Below are positions 8,924 to 17,815 of a stretch of 27,295 bases of DNA, piece after piece. The notes beneath the pieces are model-generated. The model saw only the letters and a program-made list of their open reading frames with translations. It was not told the origin of the DNA and searched no databases. The stretch's first letter is position 1; the number at the start of each line of letters is the position of its first letter. A program made the translations under genes and the position numbers. Origin of the DNA: an uncultured Bacteroidota bacterium (lineage in GTDB: Bacteria; Bacteroidota; Bacteroidia; Flavobacteriales; UA16); NCBI GenBank assembly GCA_902535565.1, contig CACAUH010000012.1, forward strand, positions 1-27,295, in the 5' to 3' direction.

Positions 8924-9901
8924 TCAGCTGAATCCGTTTTGTTTGAGGGCTTCCGCAGCCCATCGGATGCGCCGGTATTTGCGCGGCACTGCGCCGTTGA
9001 CTGCCGCTGCCGGTCCGTGATTGCCGGCGGGAACGGCGAGTCCAATGGCACAGAGAAACAGGCCATGCCCACTATAACGTGGCGCGTCTTTAATGCTGCA
9101 CCCAGGCGCAGCATGCTGGTCCTCGCCGACGAGGGGGTGCCCTTCAGCGGCCAAGTGCCTGCGGATTTGATGTGTGCGGCCAGTTTTGGGGTGGACCTCG
9201 AGAAGGGTAGCTTCTCCATGCACAGCCAATGGGCCGTGGCCAAGGGCACGCCACACGGTTTGGCAGGCTTTGCCGTCCAAGGGCAAGTCGGACTGGCCAT
9301 GTTTCATGCGCCCTGCCACCAGGGCCAAGTAGCGTTTTTTGACCCTGCGCTCCTCAAAGGCAAGGCCAAGAGATTGCGAGGCTTTTAATGTGAGTGCGAC
9401 GCACACCCACCCTGATGTGGCGCGGTCCAACCGATGAACCGGGTGGGGCGCCGGCATCCCATCAGGGGCATCAGGGCGCAACCTCCTATGCCCTTCGGGA
9501 TGGCCTGTTTGCGATTGGAAGGCGACAATGGCGGCGAGATTCCGGAGACCAGGTCCACTGGTCGCGAGTCCGGCGGGTTTCCACACGAAGGCGAAATCGG
9601 CTGATTGAGGACGAACGACATTCAGTTTTTGAGTTGCAACACGCCCAGGATTGGGCACCTCTGACGGGATTGCCTTGTATTGTATTTGGTCTCCTTCGCA
9701 AGTGCGTAGGGCGGTATTGGCTGGTTTTCCGTTGCACCAGATCTCGCCCCGGTCGATGGCTTTTCGGCACGATTTTCGGCTGGGAAGCCACTTGGGAAAG
9801 AGGCCAACCAAGGCCTCTTGCATGCGTTGCCCATTCCTTTCAGGTCCGATTACAGCGGTTGCGCCTGCAAATTCTGCTTCGGATTTGGCTTCTGGGTCCA
9901 T
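8924..9901 (-). CDS. RluA family RNA pseudouridine synthase
   Basis: The product is 325 residues. It isomerises specific uridines in rRNA or tRNA to pseudouridine; which site cannot be told from sequence alone. An S4-like RNA-binding segment lies at about residues 38-70 (LPSRKSCRKAIDRGEIWCNG). The catalytic domain follows, with FVWKPAGLAT, then HRLDRATSG containing catalytic Asp159, KKRYLALV, and the conserved KTGRTHQIRRHL. These are the standard motifs I, II and III of the RluA group. The ATG at 9901 gives a full S4 segment; a second ATG at 9823 would start just ahead of it and cannot be excluded. The gene converges with rnhA and diverges from the glutaryl-CoA dehydrogenase-like gene over 42 bases. 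Confidence 0.9.
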   Translation of the reverse strand: MDPEAKSEAEFAGATAVIGPERNGQRMQEALVGLFPKWLPSRKSCRKAIDRGEIWCNGKPANTALRTCEGDQIQYKAIPSEVPNPGRVATQKLNVVRPQSADFAFVWKPAGLATSGPGLRNLAAIVAFQSQTGHPEGHRRLRPDAPDGMPAPHPVHRLDRATSGWVCVALTLKASQSLGLAFEERRVKKRYLALVAGRMKHGQSDLPLDGKACQTVWRALGHGPLAVHGEATLLEVHPKTGRTHQIRRHLAAEGHPLVGEDQHAAPGCSIKDAPRYSGHGLFLCAIGLAVPAGNHGPAAAVNGAVPRKYRRIRWAAEALKQNGFS

Positions 9902-9931
9902 GAGCAGTCAAGTGTACGATGGCCTGCATTG

Positions 9932-9940
9932 TATTTTCGC
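9932..9940 (+). promoter_or_regulatory. TAnnTTCGC element just ahead of the glutaryl-CoA dehydrogenase-like gene
   Basis: TATTTTCGC ends 3 bases before the ATG at 9944, in the 42-base divergent gap. If it acts as a -7 box, transcription would begin at or within a few bases of the start codon, implying a leaderless or near-leaderless mRNA, perhaps initiating at the in-frame ATG at 9950. No -33 TTG was seen at the expected distance. Confidence 0.35.
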
Positions 9941-9943
9941 ATT

Positions 9944-11143
9944 ATGAACATGGGTTCCGTTAAGACCGACCTGTATCAAGGTCACGATTACTACATGATG
10001 GATGACCTCCTCACGGAGGAGCACAAGCTGATTCGCGATGCTGCGCGCACGTGGGTTAAGCAGGAGGTCAGTCCAATCATAGAGGATGCTGCTGAAACGC
10101 AGGTCTTTCCCAAGCACCTATTGCCCGGTCTGGGTGCCATTGGTGCGTTCGGCCCATATATCCCTGAGGAGTATGGAGGCGCAGGGTTAGATCAAATTTC
10201 TTACGGCATCATCATGCAGGAGTTGGAGCGCTGTGACAGCGGCCTGCGGAGCACGGCATCCGTTCAAAGTTCTTTGGTGATGTACCCCATCTGGAAGTAT
10301 GGATCTGAAGAACAGAAGCAGAAGTACTTGCCCAAGTTGGCCACTGGTGAGATGATGGGTTGCTTTGGCTTGACTGAGCCAGACCACGGGTCGAATCCCG
10401 CAGGCATGGTTACCCATTACAAGGACGCTGGTGATGGAGAGCATGTGATTCTCAATGGTGCCAAGCTTTGGATTTCCAATTCGCCATTTGCTGACATTGC
10501 TGTGGTCTGGGCCAAGAATGAGGAGGGTCGAATTCATGGCATTGTGGTCGAGCGCGGTATGGAAGGGTTTTCTACCCCTAAGATGACAGGCAAGTGGAGC
10601 TTGCGTGCATCTGATACCGGAGAGCTCATTTTTGAGGATGTCAAAGTGCCAAAGTCCCACATTTTGCCCGGGCGGTCAGGGCTTGGTGCTCCCTTGAGTT
10701 GTTTGGACAGTGCCCGCTATGGCATTGCCTGGGGAGCCATCGGAGCTGCCTTGGATTGTTATGATGCTGCCTTGCGTTATTCGAAGCAGCGAGAGCAATT
10801 CGGCAAGCCGATTGCAGCCTTTCAGTTGCAGCAAAAGAAACTGGCGGAGATGATCACGGAGATCACGAAGGCCCAACTGCTGACGTTGCGACTCGGTCAG
10901 TTGCGCAACGAGGGTAAGGCCACGAGTGCACAGATTTCCATGGCGAAGCGGAACAACGTCGAGATTGCCTTGCAGATTGCGCGTGAAGCCAGGCAGGTGC
11001 TGGGTGGAATGGGCATTACAGGTGAGTATCCGATTATGCGTCATATGATGAACTTGGAGTCGGTGGTGACCTATGAGGGCACGCACGACATTCACCTTCT
11101 GATTACGGGTCTCGATATCACGGGAGAGAACGCCTTTAAGTAA
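9944..11143 (+). CDS. Acyl-CoA dehydrogenase, glutaryl-CoA dehydrogenase type
   Basis: The 399-residue FAD enzyme most resembles glutaryl-CoA dehydrogenase, which oxidises and decarboxylates glutaryl-CoA to crotonyl-CoA in lysine and tryptophan degradation. The segment ELERCDSGLRSTASVQSS keeps Arg102 and Ser106, matching Arg94 and Ser98 that bind the substrate carboxylate in the human enzyme. GCFGLTEPDHGSNP is the FAD/substrate loop, ISNSPFADIAVVWA follows, and TYEGTHDIH carries the catalytic base Glu378. Similarity to human GCDH runs end to end by eye. The frame is open upstream to 9818, opposite the pseudouridine synthase gene, but homology starts after 9944. In-frame ATGs at 9944 and 9950 are both plausible. 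Another short-chain acyl-CoA substrate remains possible. The gene appears monocistronic and converges with the omega-amidase gene over a 49-base gap without a clear terminator. Confidence 0.87.
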   Translation: MNMGSVKTDLYQGHDYYMMDDLLTEEHKLIRDAARTWVKQEVSPIIEDAAETQVFPKHLLPGLGAIGAFGPYIPEEYGGAGLDQISYGIIMQELERCDSGLRSTASVQSSLVMYPIWKYGSEEQKQKYLPKLATGEMMGCFGLTEPDHGSNPAGMVTHYKDAGDGEHVILNGAKLWISNSPFADIAVVWAKNEEGRIHGIVVERGMEGFSTPKMTGKWSLRASDTGELIFEDVKVPKSHILPGRSGLGAPLSCLDSARYGIAWGAIGAALDCYDAALRYSKQREQFGKPIAAFQLQQKKLAEMITEITKAQLLTLRLGQLRNEGKATSAQISMAKRNNVEIALQIAREARQVLGGMGITGEYPIMRHMMNLESVVTYEGTHDIHLLITGLDITGENAFK

Positions 11144-11192
11144 GGGGTTTTGGCTTGGTTTTGGGCCTTTAGGCGTCCTCTGTTAGCGGGTT

Positions 11193-11990
11193 TCAATTGG
11201 ACTTTCGGTGGTCTGCGTCCTGAAGAAATGGCAGTTTCTCGCGGAAAACAAGGAGGTCTTGCATAGAGAGACTTGCTCTTAGGGTACTGGGCTTTCCAGT
11301 GTTTCCGGCATCGGCGAGAAGCTCACCGGCACCGTTGACAATGAGGCTGTCTCCTGAATACCGATGACCATTGGCGTCTTGCCCTGAGCGGTTGAGCCCG
11401 ACCACGAAGCATTGGTTTTCAATGGCGCGCGCTTGGAGAAGGGTTCGCCATGCACCAGCGCGTATTTCAGGCCAGTTGGCCACATAGATGGCCAGGTCGT
11501 AGGGCTTGTCGTGGTGATTGCGGACAAAGACGGGGAAGCGGAGGTCGTAGCAGACCTGGAGCAGGATTCTAAACCCGCGGAATTCAAGTTCTACCCGGTC
11601 TTCTCCGGCTTTGAAATGGCGGTGCTCACCAGCCAAGGTGAACAGGTGTCGCTTGTCGTAAAATGTGGGACTGCCCTCTTTTGTGGGAGGGACAAACCAA
11701 CATCGGTTTTTCGGGTGCCCTTCGACGTCGTGACAGCCTGTACTTCCGACAATGGCCGCTTGAAGTCGGTCGGCCCAAGCTTGCATCCACTTTAGCACAG
11801 CGGCCTGCCCTCCCTGGGGATGCAGAGGGGGCCAACTGAAACCGGTGGTGAACATTTCTGGCAGGATCACCACGTCTGCTGCCTCGCCTTCAAGTCTGGA
11901 CAAGACCCCGTCGAAGTGGTGGAGGTTGGCGTCCGGGTCACGCCAGTGGAGGTCGGACTGGAGACCGACGATGTGAAGCTCAGCGGGCAT
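11193..11990 (-). CDS. Omega-amidase, YafV/NIT2-type carbon-nitrogen hydrolase
   Basis: The 265-residue enzyme belongs to the nitrilase superfamily and would deaminate alpha-ketoglutaramate, the keto product formed when glutamine is the amino donor, giving 2-oxoglutarate and ammonia. The catalytic triad is visible: Glu45 in LPEMFTTGF, Lys113 in YDKRHLF and Cys147 in QVCYDLRFPV. ARAIENQ and a YSGDSLIVN strand complete the family pattern, and the protein aligns with E. coli YafV throughout. I chose the ATG at 11990 because it aligns with the YafV N-terminus; an in-frame ATG at 12002 would add four residues. The start overlaps the end of the aminotransferase gene by 11 bases. The pairing with a methionine/glutamine-type transaminase strongly supports the omega-amidase role. 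Confidence 0.9.
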   Translation of the reverse strand: MPAELHIVGLQSDLHWRDPDANLHHFDGVLSRLEGEAADVVILPEMFTTGFSWPPLHPQGGQAAVLKWMQAWADRLQAAIVGSTGCHDVEGHPKNRCWFVPPTKEGSPTFYDKRHLFTLAGEHRHFKAGEDRVELEFRGFRILLQVCYDLRFPVFVRNHHDKPYDLAIYVANWPEIRAGAWRTLLQARAIENQCFVVGLNRSGQDANGHRYSGDSLIVNGAGELLADAGNTGKPSTLRASLSMQDLLVFREKLPFLQDADHRKSN

Positions 11991-13149
11991 GGTCGGACGC
12001 AATGTGGCACAGGCGCTCTATGGCTGCGTCCAATGTGGCGTTTTCTTTGGCGAAACAGACGCGGAGTTGTGGCGTTGGCGGTGAGAAGAAGGCCGACATG
12101 GGAATGGTGGCCACGCCGTGCGTGCGGGTCCATTCGCGTGCCCAGTGACCGTCGTTTCCGCTGATTAGGTTCCGAGCGTCGAGGACCTGGAAGAAACCGC
12201 CTGCAGCGGGAGTCCATTCCCAACCGGTCCCTTTCAGCCCCGTGAGGAGACGATCCCGCTTATTCTGGTACATGTTAGGCAGGCCTTTGACATGGGCCTT
12301 TCCCTCCTCTGTTGGCAGAAAGTTGGCGAGTGCTGCCTGGAGTGGCGCTCCTGTAGAAAAGACATCGTATTGGTGCACCTTTCGCAGCTCCGCTGTCATT
12401 GCAGATGGACCTGTGGCCCACCCGATTTTCCAGCCCGTGACCTGAAGGAGTTTACCGAAGCTACCGAAGGCCATGCCGCGCTGGCGCAGCGCTGGATGCT
12501 GTGCTAGGGAGACTTCACTTTTGCCGTCGTGGACAATGGGGCCGTAGACTTCATCAGAGAGGATCAGCGTTTGTTTTGTTTCCAAGTGATTGGCCAAGGC
12601 ATCCATAAAACCTGGGGGACATACCGTTCCAGTGGGGTTGTGTGGGGTGTTAAGGATGACCAATCTGGTGCTTTGATTGATTGCATCGAGGAGGGCGTCG
12701 AGATGCCACTTGCCACTGGCTGTCAGCAGGGGGACTTCAGTTACCCGTCCGCCGGCGAGGGTGACCGCAGGCGAATAGAGGTCATAAGCTGGTGTTTGAA
12801 TCACCACTTGGTCTCCAGGATGAACGAAGGCTTGGATTGCAGCGAACAGCAGTGAGGAGGCCCCTGCGCCAATGGTGCATTCTGTGGCCGGGTCGTATTG
12901 AGCTCCGTGACGCTGCGTGTGGTGACCGCAGATCCAATCGCGAAGGTCCATTCTGCCCGCCATCGGTGCATACTGGTGCACTCCATTTTGCAGGGCTTGA
13001 ATGGCGGCTTCCACCAACCCTTGTGGCGGCGGAATGTCTGGAAAGCCTTGTGAAACGTTGATCGCCCCGTGCTGTTGAGCCAGGGCGGTCATTTCGGTGA
13101 AGATGGTGGTCCCCAATTGGGGCAACTTGCTCTTGGCATCCACCGTCAC
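11980..13149 (-). CDS. Methionine aminotransferase, YbdL type (PLP-dependent)
   Basis: The 389-residue fold-type I class I/II aminotransferase opens with SKLPQLGTTIFTEM and INVSQGFPDI, nearly identical to E. coli YbdL, which prefers methionine, histidine and phenylalanine. PLP contacts are visible: NTPHNPTGTV (Asn171), SDEVYGP (Asp199, Tyr202) and the Schiff-base lysine Lys233 in SFGKLLQVTGWKIGW; LRVCFAK near the end carries the carboxylate-binding Arg. Members of this group regenerate methionine from ketomethylthiobutyrate, often with glutamine as donor. The only start that keeps the conserved N-terminus is a GTG, at 13149 or two codons later at 13143; no ATG is available. It starts 4 bases after the infB stop, so it is probably transcribed and perhaps translationally coupled with infB, and it overlaps the omega-amidase gene. 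Confidence 0.9.
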   Translation of the reverse strand: MTVDAKSKLPQLGTTIFTEMTALAQQHGAINVSQGFPDIPPPQGLVEAAIQALQNGVHQYAPMAGRMDLRDWICGHHTQRHGAQYDPATECTIGAGASSLLFAAIQAFVHPGDQVVIQTPAYDLYSPAVTLAGGRVTEVPLLTASGKWHLDALLDAINQSTRLVILNTPHNPTGTVCPPGFMDALANHLETKQTLILSDEVYGPIVHDGKSEVSLAQHPALRQRGMAFGSFGKLLQVTGWKIGWATGPSAMTAELRKVHQYDVFSTGAPLQAALANFLPTEEGKAHVKGLPNMYQNKRDRLLTGLKGTGWEWTPAAGGFFQVLDARNLISGNDGHWAREWTRTHGVATIPMSAFFSPPTPQLRVCFAKENATLDAAIERLCHIASDHAR

Positions 13150-13153
13150 GGAA

Positions 13154-15988
13154 TCAGCTTTCTAGGGTCTGCTTCACTTCGACTTCTTCGTAGGCTTCAA
13201 TGATGTCTCCCACCTTGATGTCGTTGAACTTCTCGACGTTCAAGCCGCACTCGAGGCCTTTTTTGACTTCTTTGGCGTCGTCCTTGAACCGTTTGAGCGA
13301 CCCAAGTTCGCCGGTGTAGACCACGATGCCGTCCCGGATAACACGGATGCCGTGGTTCCTGTGGATGGTGCCGTCTGTGACAAGGCAACCGGCAATGGTG
13401 CCCACCTTGGAAATCTTGAACGTTTCGCGGATTTCTGCAGTGCCAACGATGCGCTCTTCGATTTTGGCTGACAACAAGCCCTCCATGGCCTCCTTCATCT
13501 CCTCGATTGCTTGGTAGATGATGGAGTAGAGGCGGATTTGAATGCCTTCCTTTTCTGCGAGTTTTCTCGCGGTGCCACTGGGTCGAACTTGAAAGCCGAT
13601 GATGATGGCTTCCGAAGCAGAGGCAAGGAGAACGTCACTTTCGGAAATCTGGCCGACTGCCTTGTGAATGACGTTGACTTGAACCTTCTCCGTGGTCAAC
13701 TTGAGCAGAGAGTCTGCCAAGGCCTCTGTTGAACCATCCACATCGCCTTTGATGATGAGGTTGAGTTCTTTGAATTCGCCCACTGCAATTCGGCGGCCAA
13801 GCTCTTCGAGGGTGACCTGCTTTTGTGTCCGGATACCCTGTTCGCGCTGCAACTGTTGGCGCTTCTGTGCAATGGCTCGGGCCTCTTTCTCGCCCTCGAA
13901 GATGTGGAATTCATCTCCGGCATTGGGAGCGCCGTCAAGGCCAAGGACAGATACAGGTGTTGAGGGGCCTGCCATTTGAAGCGCTTCGCCGCGTTCATTG
14001 GTCATGGCGCGAACCTTTCCACTGTATTGTCCAGCGAGCATGGCGTCTCCGATGCGCAGGGTTCCAGCGGACACGATCAGATTGGTCACGTACCCTCTGC
14101 CTTTGTCGAGACTGGACTCAATGATGGTGCCTACCGCGCGCTTTTCTGGGTTGGCCTTGAGCTCGAGCAACTCCGCTTCCAAGGTCACTTTTTCGAGCAG
14201 TTCAGGGATGCCCATGCCGGTCTTGGCGGAGATTTCTTGGCTCTGTGTCTTTCCGCCCCACTCTTCAACTTGAATGCCCATCTCGGCGAGTTCGGTTCGA
14301 ATTTTATCCGGGTTGGACTCTTCTCTGTCGCATTTGTTGATGGCGATGAGGAAGGGGATTTCAGCACTCTGCGCGTGGCTGATGGCCTCTTTTGTCTGTG
14401 GCATCACTGCATCGTCGGCTGCGACGATGATGATGGCAAGGTCAGTGACCTGCGCACCTCGGGCACGCATGGCCGTGAAGGCCTCGTGACCAGGTGTGTC
14501 GATGAAGGTCATGCGTGCACCTTCTTCTATCTCCACGCTGTATGAACCGATGTGCTGTGTAATTCCACCGGCCTCACCATCGATGACGTTGGTGTTGCGG
14601 ATGTAGTCGAGTAGGGAGGTTTTGCCGTGGTCGACATGGCCCATGACGGTCACAATCGGCGGGCGGGAGACGAGGTCATCCTCGCTGTCCGCTTCCACCT
14701 CGATTGCTTCTTGCACTTCGGCCGAAACAAAGTCTACACCATAACCGAACTCTTCGGCGATGATGCCGATGGTCTCCTTGTCGAGGCGTTGGTTGATGGA
14801 GACCATCATGCCGAGGGACATGCAAGCAGAGATGACTTCATTGACAGACACGTCCATCAATGTGGCCAATTCCGATGCCGTTACGAACTCGGTCAGCTCC
14901 AAGGTGTGAGCCGCCTCCATTTGGGCAAGTTCTTCGCGCTCTGCGCGTTCGGCTTTGGCATCGCGTTTGGCGCGACGGGTTTTGGCACTGGCTTGGGTTT
15001 TCTTGCCCTTGCTGAGGCGGGCCAGCGTTTCCTTGATTTCTTTCTGGATATCCTTGTCGGAGATCTCCTTCCGCGGAGCACCCGTCACTGTGCGTCCCCG
15101 TTTTCCGGCTTGTTTTCCGGCGGCTTCCACGTCCACCTTGGTGATGCGTTTCCGCTTTCTTTTCTCGCCGGCTGTGGTCGGTTTCTTTTCGACGGGCAGT
15201 TCAATTTTGCCTACCACGGTTGGACCGGTCAGCTTCTCTGCTTTTGCACGAACGATCTCAGCGTCCTCTTCCTGTATAGGCTGCAGTGTTGGGGGAGGGG
15301 TCTCCTCCTCGGGGGCCGCCTTTGCAGCAGCAGGTTTGGGTGCCGGTTCTTCTTTTTTGGGTGCGGCCTTCTTTGTCTTGCGTTTAGGTGCGACTGAGTC
15401 AAGGTCCACTTTGCCGACCACTTTTACTGCGGATTCCGGCTTGGTTTTCTTTTTGGGCGTTTCCTCTGCCTCCTTTTCTTCCGGCGTTTCTTTTGCTTCA
15501 GGTGCGGGGCTCAGCTCTTCTGAGGTTGAATCTGTCTCCGGAGTTGATTCAGGTGCGGTTTCTGAACTTGGCTCTGGCTCTGGTGCAGCGTCGGCCGTGG
15601 GCTCTTGAATGGGTTCAGGCGTGGGCTCAGTGGTTTCTGCTTTCGCAGGTTCCGGCGTGGACTCGGGCACCGTCTCAACCTTGGGCTCGGGCTTGGCTTC
15701 CTCTATAGCGTCATCAGCTGTTTCTTGTTTGGGCTTTCGCTTAGAGTCCACAGTGATTGCCTCCATTTCCAGCAGGGTTTTCGACTTTTCTTTGGCCTTC
15801 TGTTTGGCTGCTTTTTCATCGGCAAAATTTGCCCGGACCAGGGCGTAGTGGTCCGGCTCCAACTTGGTGTTGGGTTTGCGTTCGACTTCGATGCCCTTCG
15901 AAGCGAGAAACTCGACAATGGTGTCCACCCCGAGGTTAAACTCGCGGGCGGCTTTACTTAGGCGGACCTGTTTGGAGACGTCAGACAT
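13154..15988 (-). CDS. infB: Translation initiation factor IF-2
   Basis: The 944-residue GTPase brings initiator fMet-tRNA to the 30S subunit and promotes subunit joining. Residues 1-55 form the IF2_N domain. Residues about 60-365 are a low-complexity linker: first Glu/Pro/Thr-rich ([20 protein letters not shown]), then Lys-rich, with two VVGKV/VVGKI units typical of Bacteroidota IF-2. A second N-domain ([20 protein letters not shown]) precedes the G domain, which starts near residue 447 with GHVDHGKTS (G1), GGITQHIG (G2), DTPGHEAF (G3), NKCD (G4) and SAKTG (G5). Domains II, III and IV, with the fMet-tRNA-binding C-domain, follow to a terminal [11 protein letters not shown]. The gene sits 44 bases after nusA and 4 bases before the aminotransferase gene. 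The acidic and basic linker is compositionally biased but is normal for the phylum. Confidence 0.97.
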   Translation of the reverse strand: MSDVSKQVRLSKAAREFNLGVDTIVEFLASKGIEVERKPNTKLEPDHYALVRANFADEKAAKQKAKEKSKTLLEMEAITVDSKRKPKQETADDAIEEAKPEPKVETVPESTPEPAKAETTEPTPEPIQEPTADAAPEPEPSSETAPESTPETDSTSEELSPAPEAKETPEEKEAEETPKKKTKPESAVKVVGKVDLDSVAPKRKTKKAAPKKEEPAPKPAAAKAAPEEETPPPTLQPIQEEDAEIVRAKAEKLTGPTVVGKIELPVEKKPTTAGEKRKRKRITKVDVEAAGKQAGKRGRTVTGAPRKEISDKDIQKEIKETLARLSKGKKTQASAKTRRAKRDAKAERAEREELAQMEAAHTLELTEFVTASELATLMDVSVNEVISACMSLGMMVSINQRLDKETIGIIAEEFGYGVDFVSAEVQEAIEVEADSEDDLVSRPPIVTVMGHVDHGKTSLLDYIRNTNVIDGEAGGITQHIGSYSVEIEEGARMTFIDTPGHEAFTAMRARGAQVTDLAIIIVAADDAVMPQTKEAISHAQSAEIPFLIAINKCDREESNPDKIRTELAEMGIQVEEWGGKTQSQEISAKTGMGIPELLEKVTLEAELLELKANPEKRAVGTIIESSLDKGRGYVTNLIVSAGTLRIGDAMLAGQYSGKVRAMTNERGEALQMAGPSTPVSVLGLDGAPNAGDEFHIFEGEKEARAIAQKRQQLQREQGIRTQKQVTLEELGRRIAVGEFKELNLIIKGDVDGSTEALADSLLKLTTEKVQVNVIHKAVGQISESDVLLASASEAIIIGFQVRPSGTARKLAEKEGIQIRLYSIIYQAIEEMKEAMEGLLSAKIEERIVGTAEIRETFKISKVGTIAGCLVTDGTIHRNHGIRVIRDGIVVYTGELGSLKRFKDDAKEVKKGLECGLNVEKFNDIKVGDIIEAYEEVEVKQTLES

Positions 15989-16032
15989 GTGCGGGATTCC
16001 GGGATGCTGTGTTTTGGTGAAAGGGGTGTGGT

Positions 16033-17265
16033 TCAGGCGTCGAATTCGGCCTTGAGAATTTTGACCACATCTTCCACCGTCTCGACCTCAAGGTCAGTTC
16101 GGTTGGCGAGGTCTTCAATGGTGAGGTTGAGCACGCTGCGAGCAGTGTCGCAACCAATTTTCTCGAGTTCCTCGATGATCCAGGCCTCGATTTCATCTGA
16201 GAACTCTTTCAGTTCGACATCGTCGATTTCGGTTTCGCCTTCACGGTACACGTCAATCTCATAGCCTGTAAGTCGACCAGCCAACTTGATATTGTGGCCG
16301 CCTTTACCGATGGCCAGGGACACTTGGTCCGGCTGCAGGAAAACCTCAGCGCGTTCCCCTTTGATGGTGATTGAGGAAATCTTGGCTGGACTCAGTGCGC
16401 GTGCGATAAGTAACTGGTCGTTTGCCGTGTAGTTGATGACGTCGATGTTTTCGTTTTTCAGCTCCCGGACGATGCCGTGAATCCTTGACCCCTTCATGCC
16501 AACGCACGCGCCGACAGGGTCGACCCGCTCGTCATAAGACTCTACCGCGACCTTGGCCCGGTCACCTGGGGCGCGAACCACCTTTTTGATGGTGATGAGC
16601 CCGTCGTAAATCTCTGGGACCTCCTGTTCAAACAGACGAGACAAGAACTCTGGTGCGGTTCTGGACAGAATGATTCGCGGACTGTTGTTGCGGATGTCCA
16701 CTTCGGCAACCACAGCGCGGACGGCGTCACCTTTGCGAAAGAAGTCACCTGGGATTTGTTGGTCGCGGGGCATGATCAACTCATTGTCATCATCGTCGAC
16801 GAGCAAGATTTCGCGCTTCCAGATTTGGTAGACTTCCGCGGAGATGATTTCTCCGACGCGATCCTTGTATTTTCGGTACAGGGCATCCTTTTCCAGTTCC
16901 ATCACCTTACCGGCGAGGTTCTGGCGCATGGAGAGCACGTTTCTGCGGCCAAAGTCCGCCAGCTTGATTTCCTCTGAGACCTCTTCACCCACTTCGAAGT
17001 CGTCTTCAATCCTCAAGGCATCGCTCAGGGCGATTTCTGCTACTGGGTCTTCAACAGCGCCATCTTCTACGATTTCGCGGTTGTGCCAAATTTCGAGGTC
17101 TCCTTTTTCGGGGTTGATGATGATATCAAAGTTGTCGTCCGCACCGTATTTCTTAATAATCATGTTGCGGAACACCTCCTCGAGTATGCCCATCATCGTC
17201 TCTCGATCGATGCTCTTCAATTCCTTGAACTCCCTGAAGGAGTCAATCAGGTTCACCGTATCCAT
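16033..17265 (-). CDS. nusA: Transcription termination/antitermination factor NusA
   Basis: The 410-residue protein binds RNA polymerase and nascent RNA, modulating pausing, termination and antitermination. The N-terminal polymerase-binding domain ([17 protein letters not shown] onward) takes about 130 residues. It is followed by an S1 domain (about 135-200, starting [11 protein letters not shown]), KH1 with [11 protein letters not shown] near residue 258, and KH2 with [14 protein letters not shown] near 317. A short acidic C-terminal tail ends the protein; the length is typical for Bacteroidota, which lack the E. coli AR repeats. The frame is open further upstream, but the ATG at 17265 matches the conserved N-terminus and overlaps the rimP stop as TAATG, indicating translational coupling. 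It lies in the conserved rimP-nusA-infB order. Confidence 0.97.
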   Translation of the reverse strand: MDTVNLIDSFREFKELKSIDRETMMGILEEVFRNMIIKKYGADDNFDIIINPEKGDLEIWHNREIVEDGAVEDPVAEIALSDALRIEDDFEVGEEVSEEIKLADFGRRNVLSMRQNLAGKVMELEKDALYRKYKDRVGEIISAEVYQIWKREILLVDDDDNELIMPRDQQIPGDFFRKGDAVRAVVAEVDIRNNSPRIILSRTAPEFLSRLFEQEVPEIYDGLITIKKVVRAPGDRAKVAVESYDERVDPVGACVGMKGSRIHGIVRELKNENIDVINYTANDQLLIARALSPAKISSITIKGERAEVFLQPDQVSLAIGKGGHNIKLAGRLTGYEIDVYREGETEIDDVELKEFSDEIEAWIIEELEKIGCDTARSVLNLTIEDLANRTDLEVETVEDVVKILKAEFDA

Positions 17266-17735
17266 TATTGCTTGAATGAAATCTTGACTTTGGTGGTGGC
17301 AATGCTGTCCCAGGCCAATTCGTGCCGGTCCGTCACCCACTCTTTGGCCTTGCGGCCTTCTATTCTTCTTTTCTCTTTGTGCTCGACAACAATTCCCGCG
17401 TCCTCAACCTCGGTGAGAATTCCTTCTATGCTGTGGCCGTCGTGCAATTGGACCTTGACCCCACGGCCCACATTCTTCTCATATTGAGGCCGAATTTTCA
17501 AAGGCTGGTCCAGTCCAGGCGTGGAGACCTGAAGGGCGAAATCCTGAACCTCGCGGTCTAGGTTGCCTTCGATGAGGCGGGAAATTTCGACGCAACGTGA
17601 GATGGGCAATCCCTCCGACGAGTCCACGAAAACCCGGATATCCGCACCGTCAGAAACGGTTACGTCAACGAGGAAACCGCCCTGTTTTTCAAGGTGTTCC
17701 GACACCCATTCTCGGATTTCGTTTGCGCTGATCAT
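17265..17735 (-). CDS. rimP: Ribosome maturation factor RimP
   Basis: The 156-residue protein assists maturation of the 30S subunit. The N-terminal alpha/beta domain contains SRCVEISRLIEGNLDRE and the conserved LQVSTPGLDQPLK stretch (the family's S-PG-RPL motif), and the C-terminal part is an SH3-like barrel with GVKVQLHDGHSIEGILTEV. The reading frame is open to 17807, but that would run through a GC-rich hairpin and add a non-conserved 24-residue extension; the ATG at 17735 gives the expected N-terminus. It is the first gene of the minus-strand operon and overlaps nusA by one base. A terminator-like hairpin lies in its leader. Confidence 0.93.
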   Translation of the reverse strand: MISANEIREWVSEHLEKQGGFLVDVTVSDGADIRVFVDSSEGLPISRCVEISRLIEGNLDREVQDFALQVSTPGLDQPLKIRPQYEKNVGRGVKVQLHDGHSIEGILTEVEDAGIVVEHKEKRRIEGRKAKEWVTDRHELAWDSIATTKVKISFKQ

Positions 17736-17754
17736 GTTGTCTTGTCGAATGCGG

Positions 17755-17786
17755 AGAGAAAAAGAAGGGGGGCTTTCGGCCCCCCT
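17755..17786 (-). terminator. Intrinsic-terminator-like hairpin in the rimP leader (possible attenuator)
   Basis: Read on the minus strand, the sequence is A, then GGGGGGC, a CGAAA loop, GCCCCCC, and then TTCTTTTTCTCTC. This is a 7-bp all-GC stem with a T-rich tail, the form of a strong Rho-independent terminator. The tail ends 19 bases before the rimP ATG, so the element lies inside the expected 5' leader. On the plus strand the hairpin is not followed by a T-run. It may attenuate the operon, which encodes NusA, or stop upstream antisense transcription. Function is inferred. Confidence 0.6.
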
Positions 17787-17815
17787 AATCATTCTATCTG
17801 CGTTCAATCGACAGT

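Noticed and set aside
9394..9903. A 169-codon plus-strand frame opposite the pseudouridine synthase gene
   Set aside because: The minus-strand frame shows the HRLD and KTGRTHQIRRHL motifs; this one is Arg/Trp-rich noise.
11130..11176. Inverted repeat ACGCCT / AGGCGT at the end of the glutaryl-CoA dehydrogenase-like gene as a terminator
   Set aside because: Only 6 bp of stem with a 35-base loop, partly inside the coding region and with no T-run; too weak to call.
14627..15608. Long plus-strand frames rich in Phe/Gly/Leu or Ser opposite infB
   Set aside because: They are the complement of the biased Glu/Pro/Lys linker of IF-2, not genes or real membrane proteins.
15420..15780. The repetitive Glu/Pro/Thr linker of IF-2 as a separate repeat element or mobile insertion
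   Set aside because: Such linkers are normal in Bacteroidota IF-2 and the frame is intact throughout.
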